Of a DNA stretch of 64,000 nt, positions 34,663 through 44,125 are shown in pieces. The DNA is from CALGYY01 sp963678485 (lineage in GTDB: Bacteria; Bacteroidota; Bacteroidia; Bacteroidales; CAIWKO01), in NCBI GenBank assembly GCA_963678485.1, contig OY782882.1, forward strand, positions 496,001 through 560,000, given 5' to 3'. A model generated the notes under the pieces. The model did not search any database. It was not told the origin of the DNA and saw only the letters and a program-made list of their open reading frames with translations. Position numbers and translations under genes: made by a program. How positions within the stretch are numbered: the first letter of the stretch is position 1; each line of letters opens with the position of its first letter.

Positions 34663-37600
34663 CTATGCATGCATTCTAATAAATTCAAGAAATGTTGAGA
34701 ATTCATCATTGAGTTGTTTCACCAATACTTGCATTTCATTAATCTCACCGTTCGTATTAGCAAGTAATTCAATTGATTTAGCCATAAGACTTATGCGATT
34801 AGCGTGTAGATTACTACTCATCCCCTTAATCGTATGGGAATGAAAAGCAATCTGAGAATAATCTAAGCTTTTCATTGAAGCTGACAGCTTATCAAGCAAG
34901 GATGGCATTAGTCCTTTATAATGCTCTAACAGCTCAGTATATAATTCCTGATCATTCCCTGTGAGCTGAAGAAAAGCGCATTTATCAAACACCTGATCTC
35001 TATCAGTGAAATGCATATTTAATTCTGCCTGAGGTTGGATTGATGGAAGGTCTGATATTAAAAACTTTGTTAGAATATCGAAGAGTTCATTCTTCTTAAA
35101 GGGTTTTGATAGGTAATCGTCCATGCCTGCATTAATACAACGTTCTCTATCACCCACCATAGCAATGGCTGTAAGCGCTATTATTGGAATATGATTTAAT
35201 GTTCCTTCGATAGAACGAATCATTTTTGTAGCATCAAAACCATCCATGACTGGCATATGAACATCCATAAGAATTAAATCTATATGCATACTTTTATATA
35301 AATCTACAGCCGCGGCTCCATCATTTGCATTCACGATTTTCGCACCTGTATTGTATAGTAAGGCATTCATGAGTTTCATATTTAAACTATTATCCTCAAC
35401 AACCATAATAGTTTTATCATAATATGAACCAGTATGCTCACATTGAATCATGTCCTTACCATTTGCTTCATTGTTTTGAACTATGCCTGTAAGTAGCTCA
35501 TACAATTCATACATTTTAACGGGTTTGGATAAAAACCGGTCGATTCCAACATCTTTACCCATTTTTTGTAAATTCTCTTTTTCTATTGATGAAAACATTA
35601 GGATTAAAGGCTCTGACCCGAGATTAAGTTCGCTTTTAATTTTTTCAGCAACCATAAGACCATCCATTTCTGGCATATGCATATCAAGAATCACAAGATC
35701 ATATTTCACATTATTCCCTTCCGAATCCTCCAACACATGAAGTGCGCTTGCCCCATCAGAACATATTGTAGATTGAATTCCCCAATAATCAAGCATATCA
35801 TGCATAATTCTCAAATTGGTTGCATTATCGTCAATTACCAATACATTCTTTATATTAATGATTTCACCTGACGTAACACGAAGTTGATCAGATGCAACAA
35901 TCAATGGGATCTCGAATGAAAATGTACTACCCACACCGTAGGTACTTTCAACCCAAATAGTCCCATCCATAATTTCTGTCAAACTTCTCGAAATTGACAA
36001 ACCTAAACCAGTTCCACCGTACTTTCTTGTGGTGGATCGATCAGCTTGTTCAAAGCTATTAAAAATCGACAGTTGCTTCTCCCTTGGAATTCCAATTCCC
36101 GTATCCCGAACACTAAATTGAACAGGAATTCTTACATTATCGATAGGATTGCTTCCCTGATGCATCGTAACACTTACACAAATCTCACCTTTATCGGTAA
36201 ATTTTATAGCATTACCTATTAAATTTATTAATATTTGTCGAATTCGCGTCGGATCACCAATAAACAGTTTTGGCAATGATGGCTCGATCTCGAATAACAA
36301 TTCAATACTTTTTGAATAGGCCTTTACATTTAAGATTTCAACACTTCGTTCAACCATTTCTCTTAAATTAAACTCCCGGTTTTCAAGTTCAAGCTTACCT
36401 GCTTCAATTTTCGAAAAATCTAAGATATCATTAATAGTATCTAATAATGAATATGCGGAAGACTGAACGGCTTCTAAATACTCTCGCTGAGTTTGACTAA
36501 GATTCGTTGTCAGCGTAAGCTCGGTCATACCAATAACGGCATTCATTGGTGTTCGGATTTCGTGGCTCATCATAGCCAGAAACTCCGACTTCGCCTTATT
36601 AGCACGTTCGGCTTCAACCTTTGCACGCTGAAGTGCAATTTCATCCAGTTTTCTTTCTGTAATATCGCGTACAATGCCGACTGCCACCCATAATCCATTC
36701 AACTTAATAGCGGAAAGAGATAATTCAACATCAATTTCGTCACCGCCCTTCTTCATGGCCGACAACTCCAACGTTTCGCCAATTGCGTTTCCTTTACCTG
36801 TCGCCTGAAAGTTTTTAAATGCCGCCATATGCGCCGGCATGTACCGCCCGGGGGCAATTATAGAGTGAAGGCTCTTTCCAATGATTTCCTCTTCGGTATA
36901 ACCAAATATTTCTTCTGCAGCGGGGTTCCAGAAGGACACCAGACCTTCATTGTCGATCATGATGATGCCGTCGTTGGCAGAACTCGTAATAGTATTGAGT
37001 TTTAATTCTCGTTCTATTAATAGTTTTTCAAATTGTTTTCTTTCGGTGATATCAGTCAGAATCGTTAAAACCGCGTCTTCATTATCAAACGTAATCATTT
37101 CAGTTTTAATAATCACGTCTTTAATTTCGCCAGATTTTGTTATCACCTGCAATTCGTAATCTTTAATATTATTCTCTCCCGAAGCCCGCAAGGATATTAC
37201 GTTTTTCACAATTTGTGCTGATTCTGGCGTGAGATAATGAAAGAGAGGAGTGCCTTTGAGTTCTTCAAAAGAATATCCAATTACATTCACCGACGCTTCA
37301 TTCACAAACAAAAGGTTACCCTTACTGTGGATTAGCATCATATTGGGCATTTTCCTGACCAATGTTGAATAACGCGACTCGCTCTGCCTCAACTCTGCCT
37401 CGATACGCTTGCTTTCAGTGACATCTTCAAAGCTCTCAATACCGCCAATAACACGACCATCCACATCGCGCAATTCATCAATATTTTTGATAATAGATAT
37501 TCTTCTTCCGGATTTATGAATTATTGTGCATTCATGACCACTGATTGGTTTGGGCACATCTGGATTGAATAAGTCGCAATGCTCACTTGATAGCCGGACA

Positions 37601-38748
37601 GAAAACTCATCACAACTTTTACCAAGCATTTCCTCTGCGCTATAACCAGTGATTAGTTCAGCCTTTTTATTCCAACTGGTAACGCACTTATTGTTATCAA
37701 CAGTAAATAGTGCACTGGGAATAACCTTATAGATCATATCAGAAAACTGGTGTGCCTCTTTTAATGCCTGTGTCGCTGCAGTCTTTTCTGCCACCTCCTT
37801 TAGAAGATTATATTTTTGTTCGTTGTACTGCTGAATCAGACGTGCAATATTTCCAAACTCATTATGAGAATGCAAGAGACTATTGGGGACACCAGTGCTT
37901 TCGCGAGACAAACTATTGGTAATCTTTTTTAACGGTGCAATAAACCACTTACGAGTGAGTACCACAATGATTAATATCACACCAAGTAAACCTATAAGTC
38001 CTCCTAACACCCAATACTGTATTGCATTCAGCTGCTCACTTATGGTGTCACTTCGATAAAAAACCAGTTGCCCAATTATTGATTTATCTGCACCTTTAAT
38101 AACTCTAAAAATTGTATCACTTTTTGCTTTTTGGATGGAATCCAAATCATACGAAGAATTCACCGAAAGCATGAACCCCGTTGCCTCCTCTATTTCTGAA
38201 ATATATTTTTCATCCCAAACCTTCGAGCAAATTAAATATCCATATGCATCGTTTTGTCTTCCAGCATCGGTAACTGGAACTATTGTCGCACCAAAGATTT
38301 CATGCAAATTTTCACCGTCCTGATGAAAGCAATGGATAAGACTTTTAGAAGCAAACATTTGCTTTATAAGCGAAGGAGACATTGCAGAATGATGCGCCTT
38401 TTCATCCGCAACATTGTATAATAATTCACCATTTAAACTATATGCCCCGAAATTACTCATTGAATAAGAAGAAAGAATTGTATAAAAATTCTTCTTAGCC
38501 CAGATGGAGTCTTTGGTTTTGGTATAATTTACCATTTCATCCCATGAGCCATTATCTGCAACCGCAGAAAGAAATGATCCTGATTTAAACTCAAGAACCT
38601 TATCGATGATTTGTTCATCACGTAGCTTTTTTGAATTCTGATAAAGCTCCGATTCAACATTTCTTATATATTCGTATCCGATAAAAAACAGAAAGAATGC
38701 TATAAAAACAAATGATATCAGAATCGTAATCTTAAGTTTGATTTTCAT
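34663..38748 (-). CDS. Hybrid sensor histidine kinase with CHASE4-like, PAS x3, two receivers and HPt
   Basis: 1361 residues. Order seen: membrane helix (about 8-28), CHASE4-like sensor outside the membrane (to about 240), second helix (about 245-265), HAMP-like linker, three PAS domains (start ITGYSAEEM, NVIGYSFEEL and EIFGYTEEEI), HisKA with MMSHEIRTPMNAVIGM (phospho-His about 726), HATPase (GNAIKFTDKG, GGTGLGLSIS), receiver 1 (Asp about 1023, DMHMPEMDG), receiver 2 (Asp about 1161, DVHMPVMDG) and a C-terminal HPt (HSHTIKGMSSN, His about 1306). All steps of a phosphorelay are in one chain. No response regulator is adjacent; the output is unknown. Confidence 0.93.
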   Translation of the reverse strand: MKIKLKITILISFVFIAFFLFFIGYEYIRNVESELYQNSKKLRDEQIIDKVLEFKSGSFLSAVADNGSWDEMVNYTKTKDSIWAKKNFYTILSSYSMSNFGAYSLNGELLYNVADEKAHHSAMSPSLIKQMFASKSLIHCFHQDGENLHEIFGATIVPVTDAGRQNDAYGYLICSKVWDEKYISEIEEATGFMLSVNSSYDLDSIQKAKSDTIFRVIKGADKSIIGQLVFYRSDTISEQLNAIQYWVLGGLIGLLGVILIIVVLTRKWFIAPLKKITNSLSRESTGVPNSLLHSHNEFGNIARLIQQYNEQKYNLLKEVAEKTAATQALKEAHQFSDMIYKVIPSALFTVDNNKCVTSWNKKAELITGYSAEEMLGKSCDEFSVRLSSEHCDLFNPDVPKPISGHECTIIHKSGRRISIIKNIDELRDVDGRVIGGIESFEDVTESKRIEAELRQSESRYSTLVRKMPNMMLIHSKGNLLFVNEASVNVIGYSFEELKGTPLFHYLTPESAQIVKNVISLRASGENNIKDYELQVITKSGEIKDVIIKTEMITFDNEDAVLTILTDITERKQFEKLLIERELKLNTITSSANDGIIMIDNEGLVSFWNPAAEEIFGYTEEEIIGKSLHSIIAPGRYMPAHMAAFKNFQATGKGNAIGETLELSAMKKGGDEIDVELSLSAIKLNGLWVAVGIVRDITERKLDEIALQRAKVEAERANKAKSEFLAMMSHEIRTPMNAVIGMTELTLTTNLSQTQREYLEAVQSSAYSLLDTINDILDFSKIEAGKLELENREFNLREMVERSVEILNVKAYSKSIELLFEIEPSLPKLFIGDPTRIRQILINLIGNAIKFTDKGEICVSVTMHQGSNPIDNVRIPVQFSVRDTGIGIPREKQLSIFNSFEQADRSTTRKYGGTGLGLSISRSLTEIMDGTIWVESTYGVGSTFSFEIPLIVASDQLRVTSGEIINIKNVLVIDDNATNLRIMHDMLDYWGIQSTICSDGASALHVLEDSEGNNVKYDLVILDMHMPEMDGLMVAEKIKSELNLGSEPLILMFSSIEKENLQKMGKDVGIDRFLSKPVKMYELYELLTGIVQNNEANGKDMIQCEHTGSYYDKTIMVVEDNSLNMKLMNALLYNTGAKIVNANDGAAAVDLYKSMHIDLILMDVHMPVMDGFDATKMIRSIEGTLNHIPIIALTAIAMVGDRERCINAGMDDYLSKPFKKNELFDILTKFLISDLPSIQPQAELNMHFTDRDQVFDKCAFLQLTGNDQELYTELLEHYKGLMPSLLDKLSASMKSLDYSQIAFHSHTIKGMSSNLHANRISLMAKSIELLANTNGEINEMQVLVKQLNDEFSTFLEFIRMHA

Positions 38749-38937
38749 ACAAGCGCATTTTAATTGATTATACCTTGCTGAATGTACAGCATTGCCTTAT
38801 CAGACAAATAACACTATTGCTTTTTTAGATTTTGCGACTAAAGATAAGCAAATATTTTCCGTTTTTGTCTTAGTAGTTCTTTTTCATGCCAAAAGACCTA
38901 TTCTTACACCGTCATTCAACCTATAAATCAAATGACC

Positions 38938-39048
38938 ATGACATTACTGACTCGAGTTCAAGGCATAATCTCAAGAAAACCAAGATTAGATAGTGCTTAT
39001 TAATTTCACATAATGCCTTGAATTCAAGACATTCGAAGTAATGACAGG
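38938..39048. repeat. Imperfect inverted repeat in the spacer before folD
   Basis: The 350-bp spacer 38749-39098 holds one clear structure: CATTACT (38942-38948) with AGTAATG (39037-39043) outside, and TTCAAGGCAT (38957-38966) with ATGCCTTGAA (39013-39022) inside. Nothing else in the spacer is supported except the folD promoter. Confidence 0.5.
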
Positions 39049-39077
39049 CGCCAAGTAATCAATATTCATTTTCTTAC

Positions 39078-39085
39078 TACTTTTG
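39078..39085 (+). promoter_or_regulatory. Bacteroidota -7 box TACTTTTG for folD
   Basis: Exact TAnnTTTG, 13 bp before the ATG at 39099; the leader would be under 10 nt. Confidence 0.55.
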
Positions 39086-39098
39086 CAAAAAAATAGTT

Positions 39099-39980
39099 AT
39101 GGAATTAATCGACGGAAAAAAAATAGCTGAGGAAATAAAAAACGAAATCGCTCAGGAAGTTAGAAAAATGATGGACGCTGACCAACATCTTCCACATTTG
39201 GCCGCTGTTCTGGTTGGTGATGATCCTGCAAGCGAGACCTATGTTGCCGCAAAAGAAAAAGCCTGCAAAGAAGTCGGGTTTACCTCATCAATATATAAGT
39301 ACCCTTCAGATATCAGCGAAGCTGACTTATTAAAAGCTGTTGAGTTCCTGAATAAGGATGACGAGGTTGATGGCTTTATTGTACAATTGCCAATTCCAAA
39401 GCATATCGATGTTCAGGAAGTAATCGCCGCCATAGATCCATCTAAAGATGTAGATGGCTTTCATCCGGTGAATGTTGGAAAAATGCTGCTTGGCATTCCT
39501 GCCTTTCTTCCAGCTACACCCGCAGGAATTATGATGTTGCTTGAAAAATACAAGATTCCTACCGAAGGAAAACATTGCGTTGTGTTGGGTCGCAGTAATA
39601 TTGTTGGCAGTCCGATGAGTGTATTGATGTCGCGCAATTCCAATCCGGGTAATGCAACCGTTACTTTGTGTCACAGCAAGACGAAAAACCTTAAGGAAAT
39701 GTGTGCAAGTGCCGATATATTAATTGTGGCCATAGGAAAACCTGAGTTTGTTACTGCCGAAATGGTTAAAGAAGGCGCAGTGGTCATCGATGTTGGCATT
39801 CACCGTTTACCGGATGCATCAACAAAAAGCGGATTCAGATTAAAAGGCGATGTTAAGTTTGATGAGGTTTCTAAAAAAGCATCTTACATCACACCGGTTC
39901 CAGGTGGCGTGGGTGTTATGACCATCGTATCCTTGCTTCGCAATACGCTACAGGCAGCAAAGAAAACATTCTATTCCTGA
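39099..39980 (+). CDS. folD: Bifunctional methylenetetrahydrofolate dehydrogenase/cyclohydrolase
   Basis: 293 residues, normal length. FolD signatures: YVAAKEKACKEVGF, VDGFIVQLPIPKHID (catalytic region), KDVDGFHPVNVGKML and the NADP site VVLGRSNIVGSPMSVLM, followed by TPVPGGVGVMTIVSLLRNT. Interconverts methylene-, methenyl- and formyl-tetrahydrofolate for purine and one-carbon metabolism. Four bp before queE, so the two share an mRNA. gcvT, another one-carbon gene, lies far away at 57195. Confidence 0.96.
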   Translation: MELIDGKKIAEEIKNEIAQEVRKMMDADQHLPHLAAVLVGDDPASETYVAAKEKACKEVGFTSSIYKYPSDISEADLLKAVEFLNKDDEVDGFIVQLPIPKHIDVQEVIAAIDPSKDVDGFHPVNVGKMLLGIPAFLPATPAGIMMLLEKYKIPTEGKHCVVLGRSNIVGSPMSVLMSRNSNPGNATVTLCHSKTKNLKEMCASADILIVAIGKPEFVTAEMVKEGAVVIDVGIHRLPDASTKSGFRLKGDVKFDEVSKKASYITPVPGGVGVMTIVSLLRNTLQAAKKTFYS

Positions 39981-39984
39981 TCTG

Positions 39985-40617
39985 ATGCAACTCTCCGAAA
40001 ACGCTCTGCTAAAAAGTGGCAAGCTACTTCCGCTCATGGAGCTCTTTTACACCTTGCAGGGTGAAGGGTTTCACACGGGCGAGGCAGCAGTGTTCATTCG
40101 CATCGGTGGCTGTGATGTAGGATGTAAATGGTGTGATGCCAAAGAAAGCTGGAATCCGGATCTTCATCCACTTACACCTATTGAGGAAATTATTACTCAA
40201 TGTACAGCCTTCCCTTCTCCAAACATTGTTATCACTGGTGGTGAGCCTCTCAATTATAACCTCGATTTGCTTTGTGCCGGTTTAAAATCTTACGGATTAA
40301 AAACTTTTCTTGAAACGTCCGGATCTGAAAACATCAGTGGAAACTGGGACTGGATTTGTCTTTCACCAAAAGTCAATGCTCCGCCCCTCGATGATCTTTT
40401 CCCAAAGGCACATGAACTCAAGGTGATTATTGAAACGGAAGAAGATTTTGAACGCGCCGAGACTTACGCCGAACAAGTATCTGCTAATTGCATGCTCTTC
40501 CTTCAACCTGAATGGAGTCGCCGAAACATGATAACACCTTTAGTAGTAGATTACATTGGAAGTCATCCGCAGTGGAAGCTTTCACTTCAAATGCACAAAT
40601 ACATCGGTATTCCTTAA
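39985..40617 (+). CDS. queE: 7-carboxy-7-deazaguanine synthase
   Basis: 210 residues. Radical SAM enzyme with the QueE form of the cluster motif, CDVGCKWCD (CX3CX2C), preceded by FYTLQGEGFHTGEAAVFIR, and the SAM-binding NIVITGGEPL. The C-terminus SLQMHKYIGIP is typical of the family. Makes the deazaguanine core of queuosine from carboxytetrahydropterin. Other que genes are not in the window. Confidence 0.93.
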   Translation: MQLSENALLKSGKLLPLMELFYTLQGEGFHTGEAAVFIRIGGCDVGCKWCDAKESWNPDLHPLTPIEEIITQCTAFPSPNIVITGGEPLNYNLDLLCAGLKSYGLKTFLETSGSENISGNWDWICLSPKVNAPPLDDLFPKAHELKVIIETEEDFERAETYAEQVSANCMLFLQPEWSRRNMITPLVVDYIGSHPQWKLSLQMHKYIGIP

Positions 40618-40873
40618 ATAAGCGCGATCAAAAGACAAGGCAAAAAATATATACCCGACTTTCATATACAGCCTGTAATCGTTTATTCCTTGTCCTGAGC
40701 ATCGAGCTCTTCGTGCAAACATCGCTTTATTCGTGGTTCTGTGCACTCTGTCTGTTTAGTCATTATATATAAACCTCATTTTAATTCAAACACACCAATA
40801 AAGTTTTAGCCGACAGCGTTAGTGTTGCGTGTGACATTTTTGTTACTTTAGCATTTTATAATTTGAATCTCCC

Positions 40874-42808
40874 ATGCGAACATTTCTTGTGAATGCCCTT
40901 TTGCTCCTGATCCTTCCGTTGTCGGTTCTGGCACAACCTATGGAACTTTCTTCTAAAAACAAAAAGGCGTGCAAAGCATATCTCAAGGCCGCAGCCTATT
41001 ATGAAGCTAAGGATCTTGTTTTTGCTGATATAGAACTGGAGCGTGCTGTGAATGCTGACCCTATGTTTATCGAAGCATGGATGCTGAAAGGCGACATTAA
41101 GGAAGACCAGAAAAAACCTGAAGAAGCGATTGATTGCTACAACAAAGCTATTGAGATAAACCCTGACTTTTTCCCCCGTAACTTTTTTAACATCGCACGC
41201 ATACAATTCAGTTTAGGGAAATATGCAGAAAGCAAAAAAAATTACGAAACCTATTTAAGTTATCCCAGTCCCAACCCTTACCTGGTTGAGAAGATTAATG
41301 ATGATTTACGTTGTTGCGATTTTGCTATCGAAGCCCTTAAAAATCCCGTACCCTTTAATCCGATAAACATGGGGCCAAACATCAACACTCAATACGATGA
41401 ATATTCACCAACGCTTACGGTTGATGAAAAAACATTCATCTTTACACGGCAGCGCCCACGCGACGAGCAAACCATCCATAGCATGGCCTTTGAAGAAGAT
41501 TTCTTTATCAGTAGTTGGATTGACAGCGCATGGTCGCCTGCTAAAAAAATGCCTGCTCCTATCAACTCTCACGGCAATGAAGGTGCACAATGCATCTCGC
41601 CTGACGGGCAATATATGTATTTCACCATTTGTAACAAAGAAGATGGTGTTGGCAGTTGTGACCTGTATTACGCGCGTCGTCAGGGAAATCAGTGGACCAG
41701 CCCGGTTAACATGGGTCCTGTTGTCAATTCCTCAACCTGGGATTCTCAGCCAAGTATTAGTCCCGACGGGAACACTTTGTACTTTGCAAGTGCAAGAGGC
41801 GGTGGCGTAGGCAATATGGATATTTGGAGTACGACCAGAGTGAATAATGTGTGGCAAAGTCCTGTTAATCTTGGACCCACCATTAACACTAAAAAAGGTG
41901 AGATGTCACCCTTCATTCATCCTGATGGACAAACCCTATATTTTAATTCCAATGGCCACGTTGGCATGGGCGCTAATGATATTTATTTTTCAAGAATGGA
42001 TTCTTCTAGTCAATGGCAAACACCCGTCAATCTTGGATATCCAATCAATACATTTAAAGATGAGGGATTCTTAATCGTAAATGGTAAAGGGAATAAAGCA
42101 TATTTTTCCTCTGGACAATTCAATACCGACCAAGGTATGGATTTATACACCTTTGACTTGTACGAAGCTGCAAGACCAGTTACTGTTACTTACATGAAAG
42201 GAATTGTGTACGACAAAAACACACGTCAATTACTTGAAGCCCATTTTGAATTAATCGATCTTGAAACAGGACAAATTGTGGTACAATCCAACTCCGATCC
42301 GGTAAACGGAGAGTTCATTGTTAGTCTCCCTAATGAAAAAAATTATGCTCTTAATGTTTCTAGAGAAGGCTATTTATTCTATTCTGAGAATTTCACATTA
42401 AAAGGTACCCACGACCGCACCGATCCTTTCTTAAAGGACGTTCCCTTACAACCTATGGAAACAGGAGTTACGGTGGTATTAAAGAATATCTTTTTTGATT
42501 TCGACAAGTTCGATTTATTGCCTGAATCTCAGGTAGAGCTCACCCGACTTGTAGATTTGCTCAAGAAAAACCCACGAATGAATATTGAAATTGGTGGACA
42601 TACCGACAACAAAGGCAGCAAGGAATACAATCAGGTACTATCAGAGAATCGCGCAAAAGCAGTGTATACCTATTTAGTTCAGCATGGTATCGATAAATCA
42701 AGATTGTCTTATAAAGGCTATGGTTTAGAAAAGCCCATCGACACTAACGATACAGAGGAAGGTCGCGCCAATAACCGCCGCACAGAGTTTAAGGTAATCT
42801 CATTTTAA
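40874..42808 (+). CDS. PorE-like TPR/PD40/OmpA protein
   Basis: 644 residues with a cleavable signal peptide (LLLLILPLSVLAQ), not a lipobox. TPR repeats (about 30-155), five PD40 blades (YMYFTICNK, LYFASARGGGVGNMDIW, LYFNSNGHVGMGANDIYF, AYFSSG...), a carboxypeptidase-regulatory-like domain (GIVYDKNTRQLLEAHFELID) and an OmpA C-terminal peptidoglycan-binding domain (FFDFDKFDLLPES, GGHTDNKGSKEYN). This order matches the T9SS protein PorE, which links the secretion trans-envelope machinery to the cell wall. Real PorE is usually a lipoprotein, so it may be a paralogue. Confidence 0.85.
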   Translation: MRTFLVNALLLLILPLSVLAQPMELSSKNKKACKAYLKAAAYYEAKDLVFADIELERAVNADPMFIEAWMLKGDIKEDQKKPEEAIDCYNKAIEINPDFFPRNFFNIARIQFSLGKYAESKKNYETYLSYPSPNPYLVEKINDDLRCCDFAIEALKNPVPFNPINMGPNINTQYDEYSPTLTVDEKTFIFTRQRPRDEQTIHSMAFEEDFFISSWIDSAWSPAKKMPAPINSHGNEGAQCISPDGQYMYFTICNKEDGVGSCDLYYARRQGNQWTSPVNMGPVVNSSTWDSQPSISPDGNTLYFASARGGGVGNMDIWSTTRVNNVWQSPVNLGPTINTKKGEMSPFIHPDGQTLYFNSNGHVGMGANDIYFSRMDSSSQWQTPVNLGYPINTFKDEGFLIVNGKGNKAYFSSGQFNTDQGMDLYTFDLYEAARPVTVTYMKGIVYDKNTRQLLEAHFELIDLETGQIVVQSNSDPVNGEFIVSLPNEKNYALNVSREGYLFYSENFTLKGTHDRTDPFLKDVPLQPMETGVTVVLKNIFFDFDKFDLLPESQVELTRLVDLLKKNPRMNIEIGGHTDNKGSKEYNQVLSENRAKAVYTYLVQHGIDKSRLSYKGYGLEKPIDTNDTEEGRANNRRTEFKVISF

Positions 42809-42815
42809 AGTTGTG

Positions 42816-42823
42816 TACCTTTG
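42816..42823 (+). promoter_or_regulatory. Bacteroidota -7 box TACCTTTG for mtaB
   Basis: Exact TAnnTTTG, 8 bp before the ATG at 42832. It rules out the longer frame starting at 42811. The box falls immediately after the stop of the PorE-like gene. Confidence 0.5.
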
Positions 42824-42831
42824 CGTGCGGA

Positions 42832-44106
42832 ATGAAAAAAATCGCTTTTCATACACTTGGATGCAAATTAAATTTTGCTGAAACATCAGGTATTTCCAGA
42901 ACCTTTGCAGGTACTGATTATACCATTGTTGATTTTCGTGACCATGCCGATGTATATGTGATTCATTCCTGCACTGTAACAGCCAATGCTGAACACAAGA
43001 CCGTTGCTGCAATTAAACAATCACATCAACGCAACCCGGATGCGCAAATAGCGGTAATTGGCTGCATGTCGGAGCTTAATCCGGAAAAGCTTAAGCAACT
43101 TCCCGGCGTTACATGGATTCTTGGAAATCAGGAAAAATATTCGCTTTCGGACGTTCTTAATGGGGCAGTAACTCTTCCAGACAACGAGAAAGCACCCGTA
43201 TTCGTTCCATCCTGGTCGGTGAATGAACGAACGCGCTCTTTTCTAAAAATACAGGATGGTTGTGACTACTTTTGTGCCTATTGCACTATTCCTTTGGCAA
43301 GAGGCCGCAGCAGAAGTGCAAGCATTGCTGAAGTGATTCGAATGGCGCGCGAAATCGCCGATGCAGGCCTGAAAGAAATTGTTCTTACAGGTGTGAATAT
43401 TGGAGATTTCGGTCGCCATCAAAATGAAAATCTTTACACTTTGATTTCTGAAATGTGCGACATACAAGGTATCGAGCGGATACGGATTTCATCCATTGAA
43501 CCTGAACTACTGGAAGAACGCATTGTTAAGCTGGCACTAAATCGCGGAAAACTCATGCCCCATTTCCATATCCCCCTGCAAGCCGGAACGAATGAGGTAT
43601 TAAAATTAATGAAGCGCAAATACGACACCGCCCTGTATGCTGAAAAAGTCAGCATGATCAGGCAATTGCTGCCACAGGCGTGCATCGCCACCGATGTGAT
43701 TACAGGCTTTCCCGGGGAAACAGACGATTTATTTACAGAAGCATCGAACTTCATTCAGGGACTGGATCTTTCCTATTTGCATGTATTCACCTATTCAGAA
43801 CGAAATCATACACTGGCAAACAAATCGGCAAACAAAGTTCCAGTACCTGTCAGAAAAGACCGAACGCAGCAACTATTAAGGATTAGCGAGCAGAAGAAAA
43901 AGTATTTTTACAAACAGTCAGAAGGTCAGGAAGCCAGGGTGTTTTTCGAATCGGATAATAAAAATGGCTACCTTTACGGCTTTTCTGAGAACTATATTCG
44001 TACTCGCATTCCATGGAATAAAGCACACATAAATCAAATCCTTACTGTACGATTAATCTCAGTAAATAAGGATGATAGTTATGATGCTGAAGTAATAATA
44101 AAATAA
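42832..44106 (+). CDS. mtaB: tRNA t6A37 2-methylthiotransferase (MtaB)
   Basis: 424 residues from ATG 42832. UPF0004 domain with three cluster cysteines (HTLGCKLNFAE, HSCTVTANAEH, IGCMSELNP), radical SAM motif DGCDYFCAYCTIP, and a C-terminal TRAM-like region. The subfamily marks and length fit MtaB, which adds a methylthio group to t6A at tRNA position 37, rather than MiaB or RimO. lgt begins 20 bp downstream. Confidence 0.92.
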   Translation: MKKIAFHTLGCKLNFAETSGISRTFAGTDYTIVDFRDHADVYVIHSCTVTANAEHKTVAAIKQSHQRNPDAQIAVIGCMSELNPEKLKQLPGVTWILGNQEKYSLSDVLNGAVTLPDNEKAPVFVPSWSVNERTRSFLKIQDGCDYFCAYCTIPLARGRSRSASIAEVIRMAREIADAGLKEIVLTGVNIGDFGRHQNENLYTLISEMCDIQGIERIRISSIEPELLEERIVKLALNRGKLMPHFHIPLQAGTNEVLKLMKRKYDTALYAEKVSMIRQLLPQACIATDVITGFPGETDDLFTEASNFIQGLDLSYLHVFTYSERNHTLANKSANKVPVPVRKDRTQQLLRISEQKKKYFYKQSEGQEARVFFESDNKNGYLYGFSENYIRTRIPWNKAHINQILTVRLISVNKDDSYDAEVIIK

Positions 44107-44125
44107 AAACATTAATATATTTAAT

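Noticed and set aside
40618..40873. Short frames in the spacer after queE
   Set aside because: Frames such as 40512-40772 overlap queE out of phase and have no start context or motif; the 256-bp spacer shows only an imperfect box TATAATTTG near 40857.
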